From contig CAVWAL010000009.1 in NCBI GenBank assembly GCA_963752935.1, positions 434,001 to 498,000 of the forward strand: a DNA stretch of 64,000 bases, written 5' to 3'. Position 1 is the stretch's first letter; every line of letters starts with the position of its first letter. A program made the translations under genes and the position numbers. The notes beneath the pieces were generated by a model, which was given only the letters and a program-made list of their open reading frames with translations, did not search any database and was not told the origin of the DNA. The DNA is from RI-153 sp963752935. GTDB lineage: Bacteria; Chloroflexota; Anaerolineae; Caldilineales; Caldilineaceae. This document shows positions 18,878-30,500 of this stretch, piece by piece.

Positions 18878-20305
18878 TTACGCTGCCGTGAAAACCTGCC
18901 CTGCTTGCGGGTTCGCTTGCTGAAAGGCATAGGCCAGTTGCAGGACGCCGAAATCATCCTGGTGACGGCCGACGATCTGCACGCCCACGGGCAGCCCGTC
19001 ATCGGTGAAGCCACAGGGCACCGAGATCGCCGGGTGCCCGGTGACGGTGATGTAGTAGCATGATTTCATCCAGTCGATGTAGGTTTCCATGGGCACGACG
19101 CCATTGGCCGTATGGATCTCGCGCACGTACTCTTCGTCCACAGAAAAAGGAGGCACCTGGCTCACCGGCGTCACGAGGAACTCGTAGGTCTCCATAAAGA
19201 CGCGCATACGCTGGTAAAGCTCGCTGCGTTTGGCCTCGACGCGCCCGATCTGCGGACCGGTCAAGGCCGCGCCGGCTTCGATGTTCCAGATCACGGTTTC
19301 CTTGATCTGATCGCGCTGTGTCTGCAACAGTCCGCCGTAGGCCAGGTGAAAGATCCAGGCCCGCCACACTTTGAAGATCTCGTCGGCATCACGCAGATCA
19401 GGCGAAATCTCCTCCACGTCGCAGCCCAGATCAGAGAACACAGACACCTTGTTGCGCAGGGTCTCGGCCACGCGCAGATCGATGGGGAGCTCGCCCAGGT
19501 CAGGACTCCAGGCGATGCGCACGCCGCTAAAGTCGCGTTGCAGGGGAGCGCTGAAGCGGCTGCCCGGCTCGGTCAGCGCAATCGGCGACCGCGGATCTGG
19601 CCCGGCCATGACGCTCATGAGCAGCGCCACATCCTCGACGGTGCGCGCCATCGGCCCTTGCAGTGCGAAGGTGAACCAGGCCGCCCGGCTCGGCCAGACC
19701 GGCACCCGTCCTGGCGAGGGGCGAAAGCCGACGACGTTGCAGAAGTTGGCCGGGTTGCGCAAAGAGCCGCCCGTATCGCTGCCGTCGGCGATGGGGTGCA
19801 TGCCCGTCGCCAGCGCCACAGCGGAGCCGCCACTGCTGCCGCCACAGGTCTTGCTGAGATCGTACGGGTTGCGCGTGGCCCCAAAGAGACGGTTGAAGGT
19901 CTGCGATCCGGCGCCGAACTCGGGGACGTTGGTCTTGCCCAGGGGGATGGCGCCGGCCGCATGCAGTCGATCGACGATCAGTGCGCTGCGCGCCGGGATG
20001 TTGTCGCGGAAGATGGGCGAGCCAAAGGTGGTGCGGATGCCCTTCGTCTCGATGGTGTCCTTGTGGGCGATGGGCAAGCCGTGCAGTGGACCCACTACAT
20101 CGCCGCGCTGTCGGGCGGCATCGGCGGCGCGTGCGCCATCCAGTGCCTGCTCGGGCCGGAAGGTGACGACGGCGTTGACCCGCGAATTGACCTCTTCGAT
20201 GCGGGCCAGATGTGCCTCCATCAATTCTACAGCCGAGATTTCGCCGCTGCTGAGCAGATTCGCCATTTCAACGGCAGACCGAAAGCAGAGTTCCTGGGCA
20301 GACAT
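18878..20305 (-). CDS. Amidase (amidase signature family)
   Basis: The 475-residue enzyme has the Ser-cisSer-Lys triad: K82 (LPIAHKDT), S157 (TCGGSSGGS) and S181 (DTGGSLRNPA). It hydrolyses an amide bond in the cytoplasm; no signal peptide is seen. The substrate is not predictable: this branch includes general amidases and GatA-like enzymes, but GatB/GatC are not nearby. A second, more distant amidase lies 1.4 kb upstream on the same strand. Confidence 0.93.
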   Translation of the reverse strand: MSAQELCFRSAVEMANLLSSGEISAVELMEAHLARIEEVNSRVNAVVTFRPEQALDGARAADAARQRGDVVGPLHGLPIAHKDTIETKGIRTTFGSPIFRDNIPARSALIVDRLHAAGAIPLGKTNVPEFGAGSQTFNRLFGATRNPYDLSKTCGGSSGGSAVALATGMHPIADGSDTGGSLRNPANFCNVVGFRPSPGRVPVWPSRAAWFTFALQGPMARTVEDVALLMSVMAGPDPRSPIALTEPGSRFSAPLQRDFSGVRIAWSPDLGELPIDLRVAETLRNKVSVFSDLGCDVEEISPDLRDADEIFKVWRAWIFHLAYGGLLQTQRDQIKETVIWNIEAGAALTGPQIGRVEAKRSELYQRMRVFMETYEFLVTPVSQVPPFSVDEEYVREIHTANGVVPMETYIDWMKSCYYITVTGHPAISVPCGFTDDGLPVGVQIVGRHQDDFGVLQLAYAFQQANPQAGQVFTAA

Positions 20306-20413
20306 AGATTGCTCCTGGGTAGGGATTGGGTTGGGTGGGCGGAGATTACGAGATCGGACGATTCAGGCTTTGGGAATTGTGTGTACGAGCAAAACTCACC
20401 GTAAGCATCTTCT

Positions 20414-21322
20414 TTATCTGCTCAACCTGGGCAGAAAGAGTTTCTCTCCAACGGGTTCTGCGCTGAGGAATCCTTGGGGACCGCATTTGGTCAGGCTGTG
20501 TAGACACTGAAGACGGTTGGCAAGCGCGGCAGCATCCCAGGCGTTAAAGAAGTCTGCATGCGCGGTGTAGCCAGGACCGGAGGCAAGGCGAAAATCCTCG
20601 CCGCCGCGGCCGGCATAGCGCAGTTTGAACTGGAGCGCCGGCACCACTACCGGATGGCCGGCCGGGCAAGCACCATCCACACTATAGGCCATGTGGCTGC
20701 TGTGATCGGCGCTGTCCAAGTCTACCCCGTTCCAGCAGTCGGGAAAGTTGATCAACAGTTCAAGGCTCGAGTCAACCGGGCACTCGACGATTTCGCCGGT
20801 GCTCGAAAGGGCAGATCCCAGGCAACTCCACTTGATGTGCGCCGCCTCGCCAGGACCGGTCGCCCGCGCGTTGCCGGCGATGACTTTCAGCCCCACCGGA
20901 TACGGCTGCACGTCGGTCGCCTCGTCCACGTTGACGAGATAGTAGAAGGTGGCATGCTCCACCGCAAGCGGGTTGCCCTCGCCGTCATAGAGGGTGGGCA
21001 CCCAGTAGGCGGACCGATCGGCAGCAGGATCGCACGTTGTGTCGCCGGCCACGAGATCCGCCACCGTGGTGGCGGCGTCGGTGACGACGCTGCCAAAGAA
21101 TTCATGACTATGCGATGCGCCCACCTGGTCGGGGAAAACAATCGGATCGTCGGTGGCGCGGTGGCTGAACGCACAGAAGGCCACAAACTCACCGATTTCG
21201 GCATCGGCGGCGGCGCGGACATTGGCAGTCTGCGCCGCGCCCGCCGCCGAAATCGCCCAGAGCAGACAGACGACCAGCGAAAGTCCGCGACCGCGCCAGC
21301 GGATAAAATGATTCATCCCCAT
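20414..21322 (-). CDS. Secreted DUF1996 domain-containing protein
   Basis: The 302-residue protein starts with a signal peptide (MGMNHFIRWRGRGLSLVVCL then a hydrophobic run ending near AGAAQ). The rest matches DUF1996: CAFSHRATDDPIVFPDQVG, ASHSHEFFG, AYWVPTLYDGEG, NFPDCWNGVDLDS and HSSHMAY in order, with several conserved histidines and cysteines. DUF1996 is best known from fungal and actinobacterial secreted proteins; its role is unknown. The start at 21322 is set by GGAGG seven bases upstream. It is followed upstream by a small hypothetical gene after 33 bases, possibly its operon partner. Confidence 0.88.
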   Translation of the reverse strand: MGMNHFIRWRGRGLSLVVCLLWAISAAGAAQTANVRAAADAEIGEFVAFCAFSHRATDDPIVFPDQVGASHSHEFFGSVVTDAATTVADLVAGDTTCDPAADRSAYWVPTLYDGEGNPLAVEHATFYYLVNVDEATDVQPYPVGLKVIAGNARATGPGEAAHIKWSCLGSALSSTGEIVECPVDSSLELLINFPDCWNGVDLDSADHSSHMAYSVDGACPAGHPVVVPALQFKLRYAGRGGEDFRLASGPGYTAHADFFNAWDAAALANRLQCLHSLTKCGPQGFLSAEPVGEKLFLPRLSR

Positions 21323-21355
21323 CTGATTCCTCCCAGGCAAAGAGAGACAAGTCCG

Positions 21356-21565
21356 TCACGGATAGACCTGCATCACCAACGGCAGCGCGCCTTCGTGTTC
21401 TTCCACAAACTTCACCTCGCGCTTGCCGCGGCTCCAGCGGTAGCGATACCAGCGATGTTCACGCTTGTCCTGCACAAAGAGCGTGTCGTCGGAGATCGAG
21501 CGAAAGACAAGGTTGTCATACCACTCGCTCAACGCCTGGACATCGTCAAATGTTTTGATCGGCAC
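21356..21565 (-). CDS. Small hypothetical protein
   Basis: The 69-residue protein begins with GTG at 21565, preceded by AAGGAG at five bases. It is rich in aromatic and charged residues (KREHRWYRYRWSRGKREV) with no membrane segment or known motif. It lies 33 bases before the DUF1996 gene and after the second amidase, all on one strand. The strong ribosome binding site supports that it is expressed. Family unknown. Confidence 0.65.
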   Translation of the reverse strand: MPIKTFDDVQALSEWYDNLVFRSISDDTLFVQDKREHRWYRYRWSRGKREVKFVEEHEGALPLVMQVYP

Positions 21566-21626
21566 AGAATCTCCTTTCCTTTGTTGATTGACGAGGGTTA
21601 ATCAAACGATGGTCAATCAAGCGCAG

Positions 21627-21657
21627 AACGAACCAGGTGCGACGCACCTGGTTCGTT
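21627..21657 (-). terminator. Hairpin at the stop codon of the second amidase
   Basis: AACGAACCAGGTGCG and its complement pair perfectly over 15 bp around a single base. The structure starts right at the TAA of the amidase gene (21656-21658). There is no T-run, so it may end transcription weakly or protect the mRNA 3' end. Confidence 0.55.
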
Positions 21658-23176
21658 ACAAACTCTCAATAAACTCGGGCGCTTTTCGCCCCTGGATCAA
21701 CTGCTCGGTGGCATAACCCAGGCGGATCAGCAGGGCTTCGCTGTAGGCTCGGCCCATGAAGGTGATCCCAACGGGCAGAGGACCGACGAAACCGGCGGGC
21801 ACGGTGAGCAGTGGATAGCCCGCCATCGCCGCCGGGCGCGAACTGCCGCCGCTGAATTTGTCACCGGTTTCGTGGTTCACCGGCCAGGCGGGGCCACCGC
21901 TCGGCGCGATCAAGGCGTCTAGCCGGTATTCGTCCATGACGGCGTCGATGCCTTCCTGGCGCGACATGCGGCGACTCTGGCTGATGGCTTCGAGATAGGC
22001 CGGCTCGGTCAGCGGTCCTTTGGCGGCGGCCAACTCGAAGATCTCCTGGCCGAAGTGGGGCATTTCCTGGGCGGCGTTGTCTGCATTAAACGCGACCAGA
22101 TCGGCCAGCGTGCGCGGCTGCGCGATGCCGTTGTCGAGCGGCACGCGCGTGGACAGATAATCGGCCATGTCCGCCTGAAACTCGTAGAGCAGCACCTCGT
22201 ATTCCACATCGCCGGCTTCACTGCTGCCTGCGTAGGGGATGTCCGCCGGATCGACGATCTCGGCCCCGGCGCGACGCATGGCTTCGATCACGCCTTCGAT
22301 CACGGCGTCGGTCTCGCTGTGAACACCGAAGAAGCCGTTCCTCGCCACGCCGATACGCGCCCCTGCCAGTCCATTGGGATCGAGGTAAGCCGTGTAATCG
22401 GTGACGAACTTGCCCTCGCTTTCGGCAGTCGCCGGGTCGCGTGGATCCACGCCCACCAGTGCGCCGAGGACGATGGCGGCGTCGGCCACGCTGCGCGTCA
22501 TCGGCCCCACCGTGTCCTGGCTGTGCGAGATGGGGATCACGCCGGCGCGGCTGGTGAGACCGACGGTGGGTTTGAGGCCGACAATGCCGCAGCGCCCCGA
22601 TGGGCAGACGATGGAACCGTCGGTCTCGCTGCCCAAGGCGACTGCGGCCAGATTGGCGGCGATCGCTGCGCCCGACCCGGCGCTGGATCCGCATGGACTG
22701 TGGGTAAGCACATAGGGGTTACGGCACTGTCCGCCGCGGGCGCTCCAGCCGCTGCTCGACTTGGTGGAGCGGAAGTTGGCCCATTCGCTCAGATTGGCCT
22801 TGCCCAGAATCACGGCGCCCGCCCGGCGTAATCTGGCCGTCAAGGTGGCATCCTGCCCCGGGCGCGAGCCAAGCAGGGCCAGCGAACCGGCGGTATTCTG
22901 CATCTGATCATCGGTGTCGATGTTGTCTTTGAGCAGAATCGGGATGCCGTGCAGCGGTCCGCGCACATGACCGGCGGCGCGCTCGCGATCTCGTTCGGCG
23001 GCGATGGCTTCGGCGTCGGGGTTGACTTCGATCACCGAGCGCAGTTCAGGGCCGGCCCAGTCGATGGCTTCAATGGCGGCAATGTAATCGTGGGCGATCT
23101 GCTGCGCCGTCAGTTTTCCGCTGTGCATGGCAGCTTGCAGATCGGCAATGGTCGCTTCGTGTAAGTGATCGTTCAT
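21656..23176 (-). CDS. Amidase (amidase signature family), second copy
   Basis: The 506-residue enzyme carries K83 (ILLKDNIDT), S164 (PCGSSAGSG) and S188 (ETDGSIVCPS), the triad of the amidase signature family. It resembles the branch of plant and bacterial amidases with the TDGSI motif. There is no convincing signal peptide. The start at 23176 follows AGGA; the frame to 23230 has no site. It is not a close duplicate of the amidase at 18878-20305, so the pair probably act on different amides. Confidence 0.92.
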   Translation of the reverse strand: MNDHLHEATIADLQAAMHSGKLTAQQIAHDYIAAIEAIDWAGPELRSVIEVNPDAEAIAAERDRERAAGHVRGPLHGIPILLKDNIDTDDQMQNTAGSLALLGSRPGQDATLTARLRRAGAVILGKANLSEWANFRSTKSSSGWSARGGQCRNPYVLTHSPCGSSAGSGAAIAANLAAVALGSETDGSIVCPSGRCGIVGLKPTVGLTSRAGVIPISHSQDTVGPMTRSVADAAIVLGALVGVDPRDPATAESEGKFVTDYTAYLDPNGLAGARIGVARNGFFGVHSETDAVIEGVIEAMRRAGAEIVDPADIPYAGSSEAGDVEYEVLLYEFQADMADYLSTRVPLDNGIAQPRTLADLVAFNADNAAQEMPHFGQEIFELAAAKGPLTEPAYLEAISQSRRMSRQEGIDAVMDEYRLDALIAPSGGPAWPVNHETGDKFSGGSSRPAAMAGYPLLTVPAGFVGPLPVGITFMGRAYSEALLIRLGYATEQLIQGRKAPEFIESL

Positions 23177-23283
23177 GGAGATGTCCTGTATCAGGTGGGT
23201 GAGAGACGCCAGCGGAAAGCATTTTAGCACAGGACAGCGCAGAGACCAGTGGAAAAAACGGAGACTGAGATGGAGCGATAAAG

Positions 23284-23312
23284 AAATGCCCGCCGATGGT
23301 CGGCGGGCATTT
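23284..23312 (-). terminator. Rho-independent terminator of the GlsB-type gene
   Basis: AAATGCCCGCCGA pairs perfectly (13 bp) with TCGGCGGGCATTT around a three-base loop, and a T-rich run follows on both strands. It lies 35 bases past the stop of the minus-strand GlsB-type gene. Confidence 0.8.
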
Positions 23313-23347
23313 CTTTGTTTTTGACGTTTCTATTGCATACTGTCGGG

Positions 23348-23611
23348 CTAGACGGTCGAACGCCGCGTAAACAGCCCTACAATAAACAACAGAATGACTG
23401 CACCGATAACCGCCACAATCAGGCTGTACAGATTAAACCCGCTCGCTCCGCCGGCACCAAAGAAATTCATGACGAAGCCGCCGATCACTGCGCCGAGGAT
23501 ACCGACAATAATGTTTGCCAGCAGTCCCATCGAGGCATTGCGGCCCATGATTATGCTGGCAATCCATCCTGCAATAGCACCTAACACAATCCAGAGGATG
23601 ATGTCGAGCAT
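23348..23611 (-). CDS. GlsB/YeaQ/YmgE family stress-response membrane protein
   Basis: The 87-residue protein has three hydrophobic helices with glycine-zipper spacing (WIVLGAIAGWIASIIMG, NIIVGILGAVIGGFV, LIVAVIGAVILLFIVGL), the hallmark of the family often called transglycosylase-associated proteins. These small inner-membrane proteins rise under acid or general stress; the biochemical role is not known. Length is typical. It has its own terminator and stands alone. Confidence 0.92.
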   Translation of the reverse strand: MLDIILWIVLGAIAGWIASIIMGRNASMGLLANIIVGILGAVIGGFVMNFFGAGGASGFNLYSLIVAVIGAVILLFIVGLFTRRSTV

Positions 23612-23752
23612 GTTTTCTCTCCCTTTGCTGGTTCAAAGAAGTTACTAGACATCCGGTTCTTCCGGTGCCTATGCACAGAATAGAGAGTTTAACGGAGAAT
23701 GCTATTAGGGATTCCCCACCTTTATTTTACAGGTAGGTAATCCCCACGCCGG

Positions 23753-24166
23753 CTATACCTGTTCGCCGCGTGCCACGCGCCGCTGCGGCGAATGTTCCAC
23801 AAGCTGCATGAGTTCGATGGGGTTGCCGTCGGGATCGAGGACCCAGGCTTGCAGGTTGCCATCTTTGCCCTCTTTCAACTCGCGCCAGATGTCCACGCCG
23901 CTGGCGCGTAGATGATCTACATCGGCTTGCAGATCATCGCTGACAAGGCATAGATGCATGAAACTCCCCTTCGGTTCCGCCGGTTCAGGGCCGTTGGGGA
24001 AGAGCTCTACAAACCGGTCGCCACCGACATGGAGATAGATCAGCATCAGCGAACCGTCATCGCGGTGCAGCCGAAAGGACTCATTGAGACCGAGCAAGGC
24101 GTAGAAGGCCAGCGATTTATCCAGATCATGACAGCGGAAGGCGGTGTGGCCAAGATCAGTGATCAT
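23753..24166 (-). CDS. VOC (glyoxalase/bleomycin resistance) family protein
   Basis: The 137-residue protein has the paired beta-alpha-beta-beta-beta modules of the VOC superfamily: GHTAFRCHDLDKSLAFYALL at the start, FVELFPNG, MHLCLVSDDL and WVLDPDGNPIELMQ at the end. Metal ligands would be an N-terminal histidine, E in FVELF, H in FMHLCL and E in NPIELMQ, which is the lactoylglutathione lyase pattern. The start at 24166 follows AAGGAG. It could be glyoxalase I-like, but many VOC proteins do other jobs. Confidence 0.9.
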   Translation of the reverse strand: MITDLGHTAFRCHDLDKSLAFYALLGLNESFRLHRDDGSLMLIYLHVGGDRFVELFPNGPEPAEPKGSFMHLCLVSDDLQADVDHLRASGVDIWRELKEGKDGNLQAWVLDPDGNPIELMQLVEHSPQRRVARGEQV

Positions 24167-24585
24167 AAGGGATCTCCTTATCAGGTGGAAGGATGGACAA
24201 CTGTCAATCAGCAATGGTTTCAAACTGTCTGCCTGAAATTCTCTGTATGGTTCACACGCCGCAGAAGCACGCCGATCCGCAAGCGAATTTCAGGATGGAT
24301 TGATAGTAAGTGTAACGCATTAGGACTTCGATACCAACTGTAACCATATTGTCAGCTTCTTGTTGGCAAAGACACTAGTTTTTTCATACGTTTAGTGTAC
24401 GATTTGAGTACGCCACATAAGAAATTGCTCTTATGCACTTCATATACTACTTTGTGCGAGCCCAGCAAAGACGTCACCACGAGTCCAACGGGTTCGATGG
24501 CAATCGAGCAAGTAAATCAACGTTCATTCTTTCAAACTATCCACCTGCCACCCAGCCGACTTCTCTACTTAACAGGACGAAGACC
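24167..24585. other. Intergenic region upstream of the giant protease gene
   Basis: The region separates two divergent genes and should hold the promoters of both. The only clear structure is CATAAGA (24417-24423) with its inverted copy TCTTATG (24430-24436), a 7-bp hairpin or operator. AGGA lies nine bases before the protease ATG. No convincing -35/-10 pair was found. Confidence 0.5.
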
Positions 24586-27500
24586 ATGACTTCCAAAATT
24601 TCGCCCAGCACAACTCGCCGATTTCTGCGGGCGTACCTTTACATTTTACTTGCCGTTGGCCTGGTCATCGGCATGGTGATGCCTGCGTTCGCGCAGGGAT
24701 CGACGCCGGACACCGGGGCGGATTCTGCGAAGAGCCAGCCGGCCCGAGAGCAGGAGGCGGAAGTCACCTATTTTGTGCGTTTCGCTCCTGGCCTCGCCAG
24801 TTCTGGGCGACGGAATGTACTCTCCTCTGCCGGTGCAAGTGAGATCAGTGACATCCCTCAATTGAACTTGCGCGTTGTGAAATTGTCGGCCAACAACCAT
24901 GCGGCCAAAGCGACTGCCCTGGCCCACAACCCAAACGTCGTGAGCGTTGAAAGGGTTCTTGCCCGATCCATCGCCACGATTCCCGATGACACTGAGTATG
25001 CGCAGCAGTGGGCCTTGCCCAAGGTTGGCTGGGATCAGGCCTATGGGGTGATTGCACCAGCCGGAACCGCCATCGTCGCGGTGTTGGATACGGGCATCGA
25101 CGGCACCCACCCGGATCTTGTGAACAAGGTCGTTCCGGGCATTTCGATTCTGGATAACACCAGCGATGGTCTCAGCGATCCGAACGGCCATGGCACGCGC
25201 ATGGCCGGGATCGTTGCGGCTGAGACGGGGAACGGCATCGGCGTTGCCGGTATCGCCTATGCCGGCGTACAGGTCATGCCTATCGTCGTGCTGGGCGCTG
25301 ATGGCACCGGCCAGGACAGTGATATCGTGGCCGGCGTCACCGAAGCCGTGACCCGCGGCGCCGACGTGATTTTGATGGGCTTCAGCAACCCGGGCATGTC
25401 TCCGGCCTTGCAAGACGCCATCAACTATGCCTGGGACAACGGCGTTGTGTTGGTGGCGGCGACCGGCAACAATAGTTCCATGGAACCAACTTCCCCGCCG
25501 GTATGGCCGGTGTGATGGGTGTCTCCAACACGGACCAGAATGATCTTCTTGCCACTAGCAGCAACTACGGTGATGCTGTCTTCATGGCAGCCCCTGGCGA
25601 GGCCATCTACACCACGGCTGCCGGCGGTGGTTATGTCTCTGTGAGCGGCACGTCTGCTGCCGCAGCCCAGGTGGCGGGCGCAGCCGCGTTACTCAAAGCC
25701 AACGATCCCACCGCCACCAATGGGATGATCGTCAACCGACTCGGCGCCAATGCAGACGCCGTAGGCACCGTGGCCGAAACCGGCAATGGCCGCCTTAACC
25801 TCTACCGATCCCTCACCGATACGGCGACCGACGCCATTGTTCCGGCTGCTGCGGGGGATGGCGGTGCGCTGGTAGGTCCGTATGTGGCGGCGCAAGAGGC
25901 GGGAAACCTTGATCAATGTCGTAATGGTCCGGCCGACACCCCTGTGGACTGCGATACCTGGGTAAATGGCAATCTTAATGCGCAGCAGGCGCACTACGTC
26001 GAAGGATACTCTGTCCCATACCGTTTCGTCATGACCGATTTGCCTACGGGTACTGTAATCACATTGAGACTCGGTTACGATATTAAACAAGGTAGCAAAC
26101 ACGCTATTGATTACCTTACGCATTATGATCGTCTTCAACCCCATGAACCGTTTGGGCATCCTCAGGAAACGGTAACACCAACAAGTGGTGTTACTGGTTT
26201 GGGAGCTACCACCAGTACGTATGCAATTCCAGCTCCAAGTGCAGCGGGTTCACCTGTCGCAGGTCAGCCGACTAGTAGTTTCAACGCATTGCCTGCCAGT
26301 GAAAGAGTGATGACTCTGTTTGGCGGCACGATCTCAGACATACAATATGTTACGGAAGGTGTCCTCACTGCCTCACAGTCAGAGGCACAAATTCAAGTCA
26401 CCTTTACCGTTGAACAGCCAACTGCCGTGTTGGCCTGGGGTGGACATATTGCATCCTCACTTGATTGGGGCACAGGCAACGCTGCCGGCGGTATCTCCGG
26501 TTCGCCCTATCATATGAGGGCGGTTGATTGGAGTCTTAACAAACCTTGGCAACCAAGATCGTTCCTTGTCCGCTGGGGCGGTATTGCCGGTAGGCATCCT
26601 GGTGATCGAGAAAGTTGCCATTGGCGGAGATGCCACTTTCGATTTCGCGACGACGGGTAGTGGGCTTGCTCCTTTTAGTATCACCACTTCTGGCGGTTCT
26701 GGCAGCAAGTCCACAATCCTTACGGCCGGCACCAAAACTGTGACTGAGTCCTCACTTCCTGACGGCTGGGACTTCACCAGCTTGATTTGTGATGATGCAG
26801 GCACGACTGTAAGCGGCCAAACCGCCACGATTGACCTTGATTCTGGCGAAACTATCACCTGTACGTTCACGAATACGAAGCGGGCGCCAAACTACACCAT
26901 TGTCAAGACAGCCACTGTAGATGATGGCGGCAGCAGCGTGGATGAGGCCGGCGACGTCATCAACTACACCATCGTGGTCGCCAACACCGGCAACACCAGC
27001 CTGACCGGCGTCAGCGTCAGCGACCCACGCATCACCAACCTGGCCGGCCCGGTGGAATCGGCCAACAGTGATGGTGTGCTGGAAGTGGGCGAGACCTGGA
27101 CCTACACCGGCTCCTACACCGTCTTGCAGTCGGACATCGACGACAACGGCGGCGGTGACGGCGACATCGACAACACAGCCACCGTCTCTAGTAAGGAGTT
27201 GGGTGACAAGTCTGACAGCGAAGCTGTGGGTGTGACCCAGGCTCCCGCCTACACCATCGTCAAGACAGCCACTGTAGACGATGGCGGCAGCAGCGTGGAT
27301 GAAGCCGACGACATCATCAACTACACCATCGTGGTTGCCAACACCGGCAATCAGAGCCTGACCGGCGTCAGCGTCAGCGACCCACGGCTCCCCGGTCTGG
27401 CCGGCCCGGTAGAATCGGTCACCACAAATGGTGTGCTGGAAGTGGGCGAGACCTGGACCTACACCGGCTCCTACACCGTCTTGCAGTCGGATATCGACGA

Positions 27501-30500
27501 CAACGGTGGCGGTGACGGCACCATCGACAACACAGCCACCGTCTCTAGTAAGGAGTTGGGTGACAAGTCTGACAGCGAAGCTGTGGATGTGACCCAGGCT
27601 CCCGCCTACACCATCGTCAAGACCGCCGACGTCTCTTCTGTGGGCGCAGCGGATAACGTCATCAACTACACCATCGTTGTTGCCAACACCGGCAATCAGA
27701 GCCTGACCGGCGTCAGCGTCAGCGACCCACGGCTCCCGGGTCTGGCCGGCCCGGTGGAATCGGTCACCACAAATGGTGTGCTGGAAGTGGGCGAGACCTG
27801 GACCTACACCGGCTCCTACACCGTCTTGCAGTCGGATATCGACGACAATGGTGGCGGTGACGGCACCATCGACAACACAGCCACCGTCTCTAGTAAGGAG
27901 TTGGGTGACAAGTCTGACAGCGCCAGTGTCGCCATTGATGGCAAGCCATCCTACACCATCGTCAAGACGGCTGCCCTGGCGGACGGCGGCGCAACAGCCA
28001 ACACGGCCGGGGACGTCATCAACTACACCATCGTTGTTGCCAACACCGGCGCTACCAACCTGACCGGCGTCAGCGTCAGCGACCCACGGCTCACCGATCT
28101 GACCGGCCCGGTGGAATCGGCCAACGGTGATGGTGTGCTCGAAGTGGGCGAGACCTGGACCTATACCGGCTCCTACACCGTCTTGCAGTCGGACATCGAC
28201 GACAACGGTGGCGGTGACGGCGACATCGACAACACAGCCACCGTCTCTAGTAAGGAGTTGGGTAACAAGTCTGACAGCGAAGCTGTGGGTGTGACCCAGG
28301 CTCCCGCCTACACCATCGTCAAGACCGCCACTGTAGACGATGGCGGCAGCAGCGTGGATGAAGCCGACGACATCATCAACTACACCATCGTGGTTGCCAA
28401 CACCGGCAATCAGAGCCTGACCGGCGTCAGCGTCAGCGACCCACGGCTCCCCGGTCTGACCGGCCCGGTAGAATCGGTCACCACAAATGGTGTGCTGGAA
28501 GTGGGCGAGACCTGGACCTACACCGGCTCCTACACCGTCTTGCAGTCGGACATCGACGACAACGGTGGCGGTGACGGCACCATCGACAACACAGCCACCG
28601 TAACCAGCACGCAGATCCCAGCACCGCGGTCATCAAGCGCGGCAGTCCCCCTAAGTCGAAAGCCCAAGCTGGCGGTGGACAAGCAGTATGTGAGCAACGC
28701 CGACGAGGACGGCAGCGGCACAATCTCGTTGGATGACAGCCTGACCTACAAGATCATTGCCACCAACACCGGCAACCAGACGTTGACCAACGTCACCGTG
28801 AGCGACAACCTGACCGGCGACAACACCAGTTGCCCCTCGGTGGCGCCGGGTGCTACCTGTGAACTGACCGTCGTCTACGTGGTCACCCAGAGCGACGTCG
28901 ATGCGGGCGTCATCAACAACGTAGGCACCGCCGATAGCGACCAGACTGACCCGGTCACCGACCCAGAAACGGTCAGCGTGCCGCAGGATCCGAAGCTGGC
29001 GGTGGACAAGCAGTATGTGAGCAACGCCGACGAGGACGGCAGCGGCACAATCTCGTTGGATGACAGCCTGACCTACAAGATCATTGCCACCAACACCGGC
29101 AACCAGACGTTGACCAACGTCACCGTGAGCGACAACCTGACCGGCGACAACACCAGTTGCCTCTCGGTGGCGCCGGGCGCCACCTGTGAACTGACCGTTG
29201 TCTACGTGGTCACCCAGGCTGATGTGAATGCGGGCGTCATCAACAACATAGGCACCGCTGACTCGAACGAAACCACCCCGGTCACCGACCCCGAAACGGT
29301 CACCGTCCCGCAGGATCCGTCGATTGCGGCGAACAAGGTGCTGGCCGGCAACGCCGATGAGGATGGCAGCAACTCCGTCTCGTTGGGCGATACGCTCAGC
29401 TACACCATCACTGCCACCAACAACGGCAATGTCACGCTGACCAATGTCACCGTCGACGACGATCTGACAGGGACAACGAATGCCTTCTGCGCCGCCAGCC
29501 TGGCCCCTGGCCAAAGCTGTGACGTGGTCGTCACCTATATGGTCATCCAGGATGACGTGGATGGTGGTGGAATCTTTAATACCGGCACAGTCGAGGGCAC
29601 CACGCCTTCACAGCAGACGGTCAGCGATAGTGACAGCGAGATAGTTGACATACTGCGCTCCCCGTCCATCGACATTATCAAGTCGGGGACGCTGAATCTT
29701 GGCGGGGATGGCGAAGTGACGGCAGGTGACATCATCAGCTACAGCTTCCGGGTCGAGAACACCGGCAATGTGACGCTGTATGATGTGAGAATCAACGACG
29801 CCAAGGCCGGCGTGACCGATTGCTACATTGGTACCATGGTTCCCGGAGAGGTGGATGATTCCACCTGCACCGGCTCCTATGCCATCAACACAGACGATAT
29901 CAATAGTGGCTCTGTCCTCAACACGGCGACAGTCAATGCGTTTGCGCCGAATGAATCACAGGTTGAGGATAGCGACACCCACACCGAACCGCTGGCGCTC
30001 AATCCGTCCCTGGTTCTGGAGAAGACCGCCGCCCCCACCACCTATGCCGGTGTGGGTGAGGTCATCACCTACACCTACGTCGTCACCAACAACGGCAATG
30101 TCACCATCAGCGGCCCCATCACCGTTACCGATGATATCGAGGGCGAGGTCGTCTGCAGTGCCTCCAGTCTGGCGCCCAATCTCAGCGCCACCTGCACGCT
30201 GACGCATACCATCACTCAGCTTGACATCGACAATGGTTCGCTGACCAATGTGGCCTTCGCCACCGGCAAAGCACCCAACGGCGCCCCGGTCGTCTCTCCT
30301 GAGGACCAGGCCACCGTTCAGGCGATACAGACTCCGGCACTGGCGGTGGACAAGCAGTATGTGAGCAACGCCGACGAGGACGGCAGCGGCACAATCTCGT
30401 TGGATGACAGCCTGACCTACAAGATCATTGCCACCAACACCGGCAACCAGACGTTGACCAACGTCACCGTGAGCGACAACCTGACCGGCGACAACACCAG

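Noticed and set aside
19112..20510. Two overlapping plus-strand frames over 370 codons
   Set aside because: Antisense shadows of the amidase gene, whose Ser-cisSer-Lys triad is complete on the minus strand.
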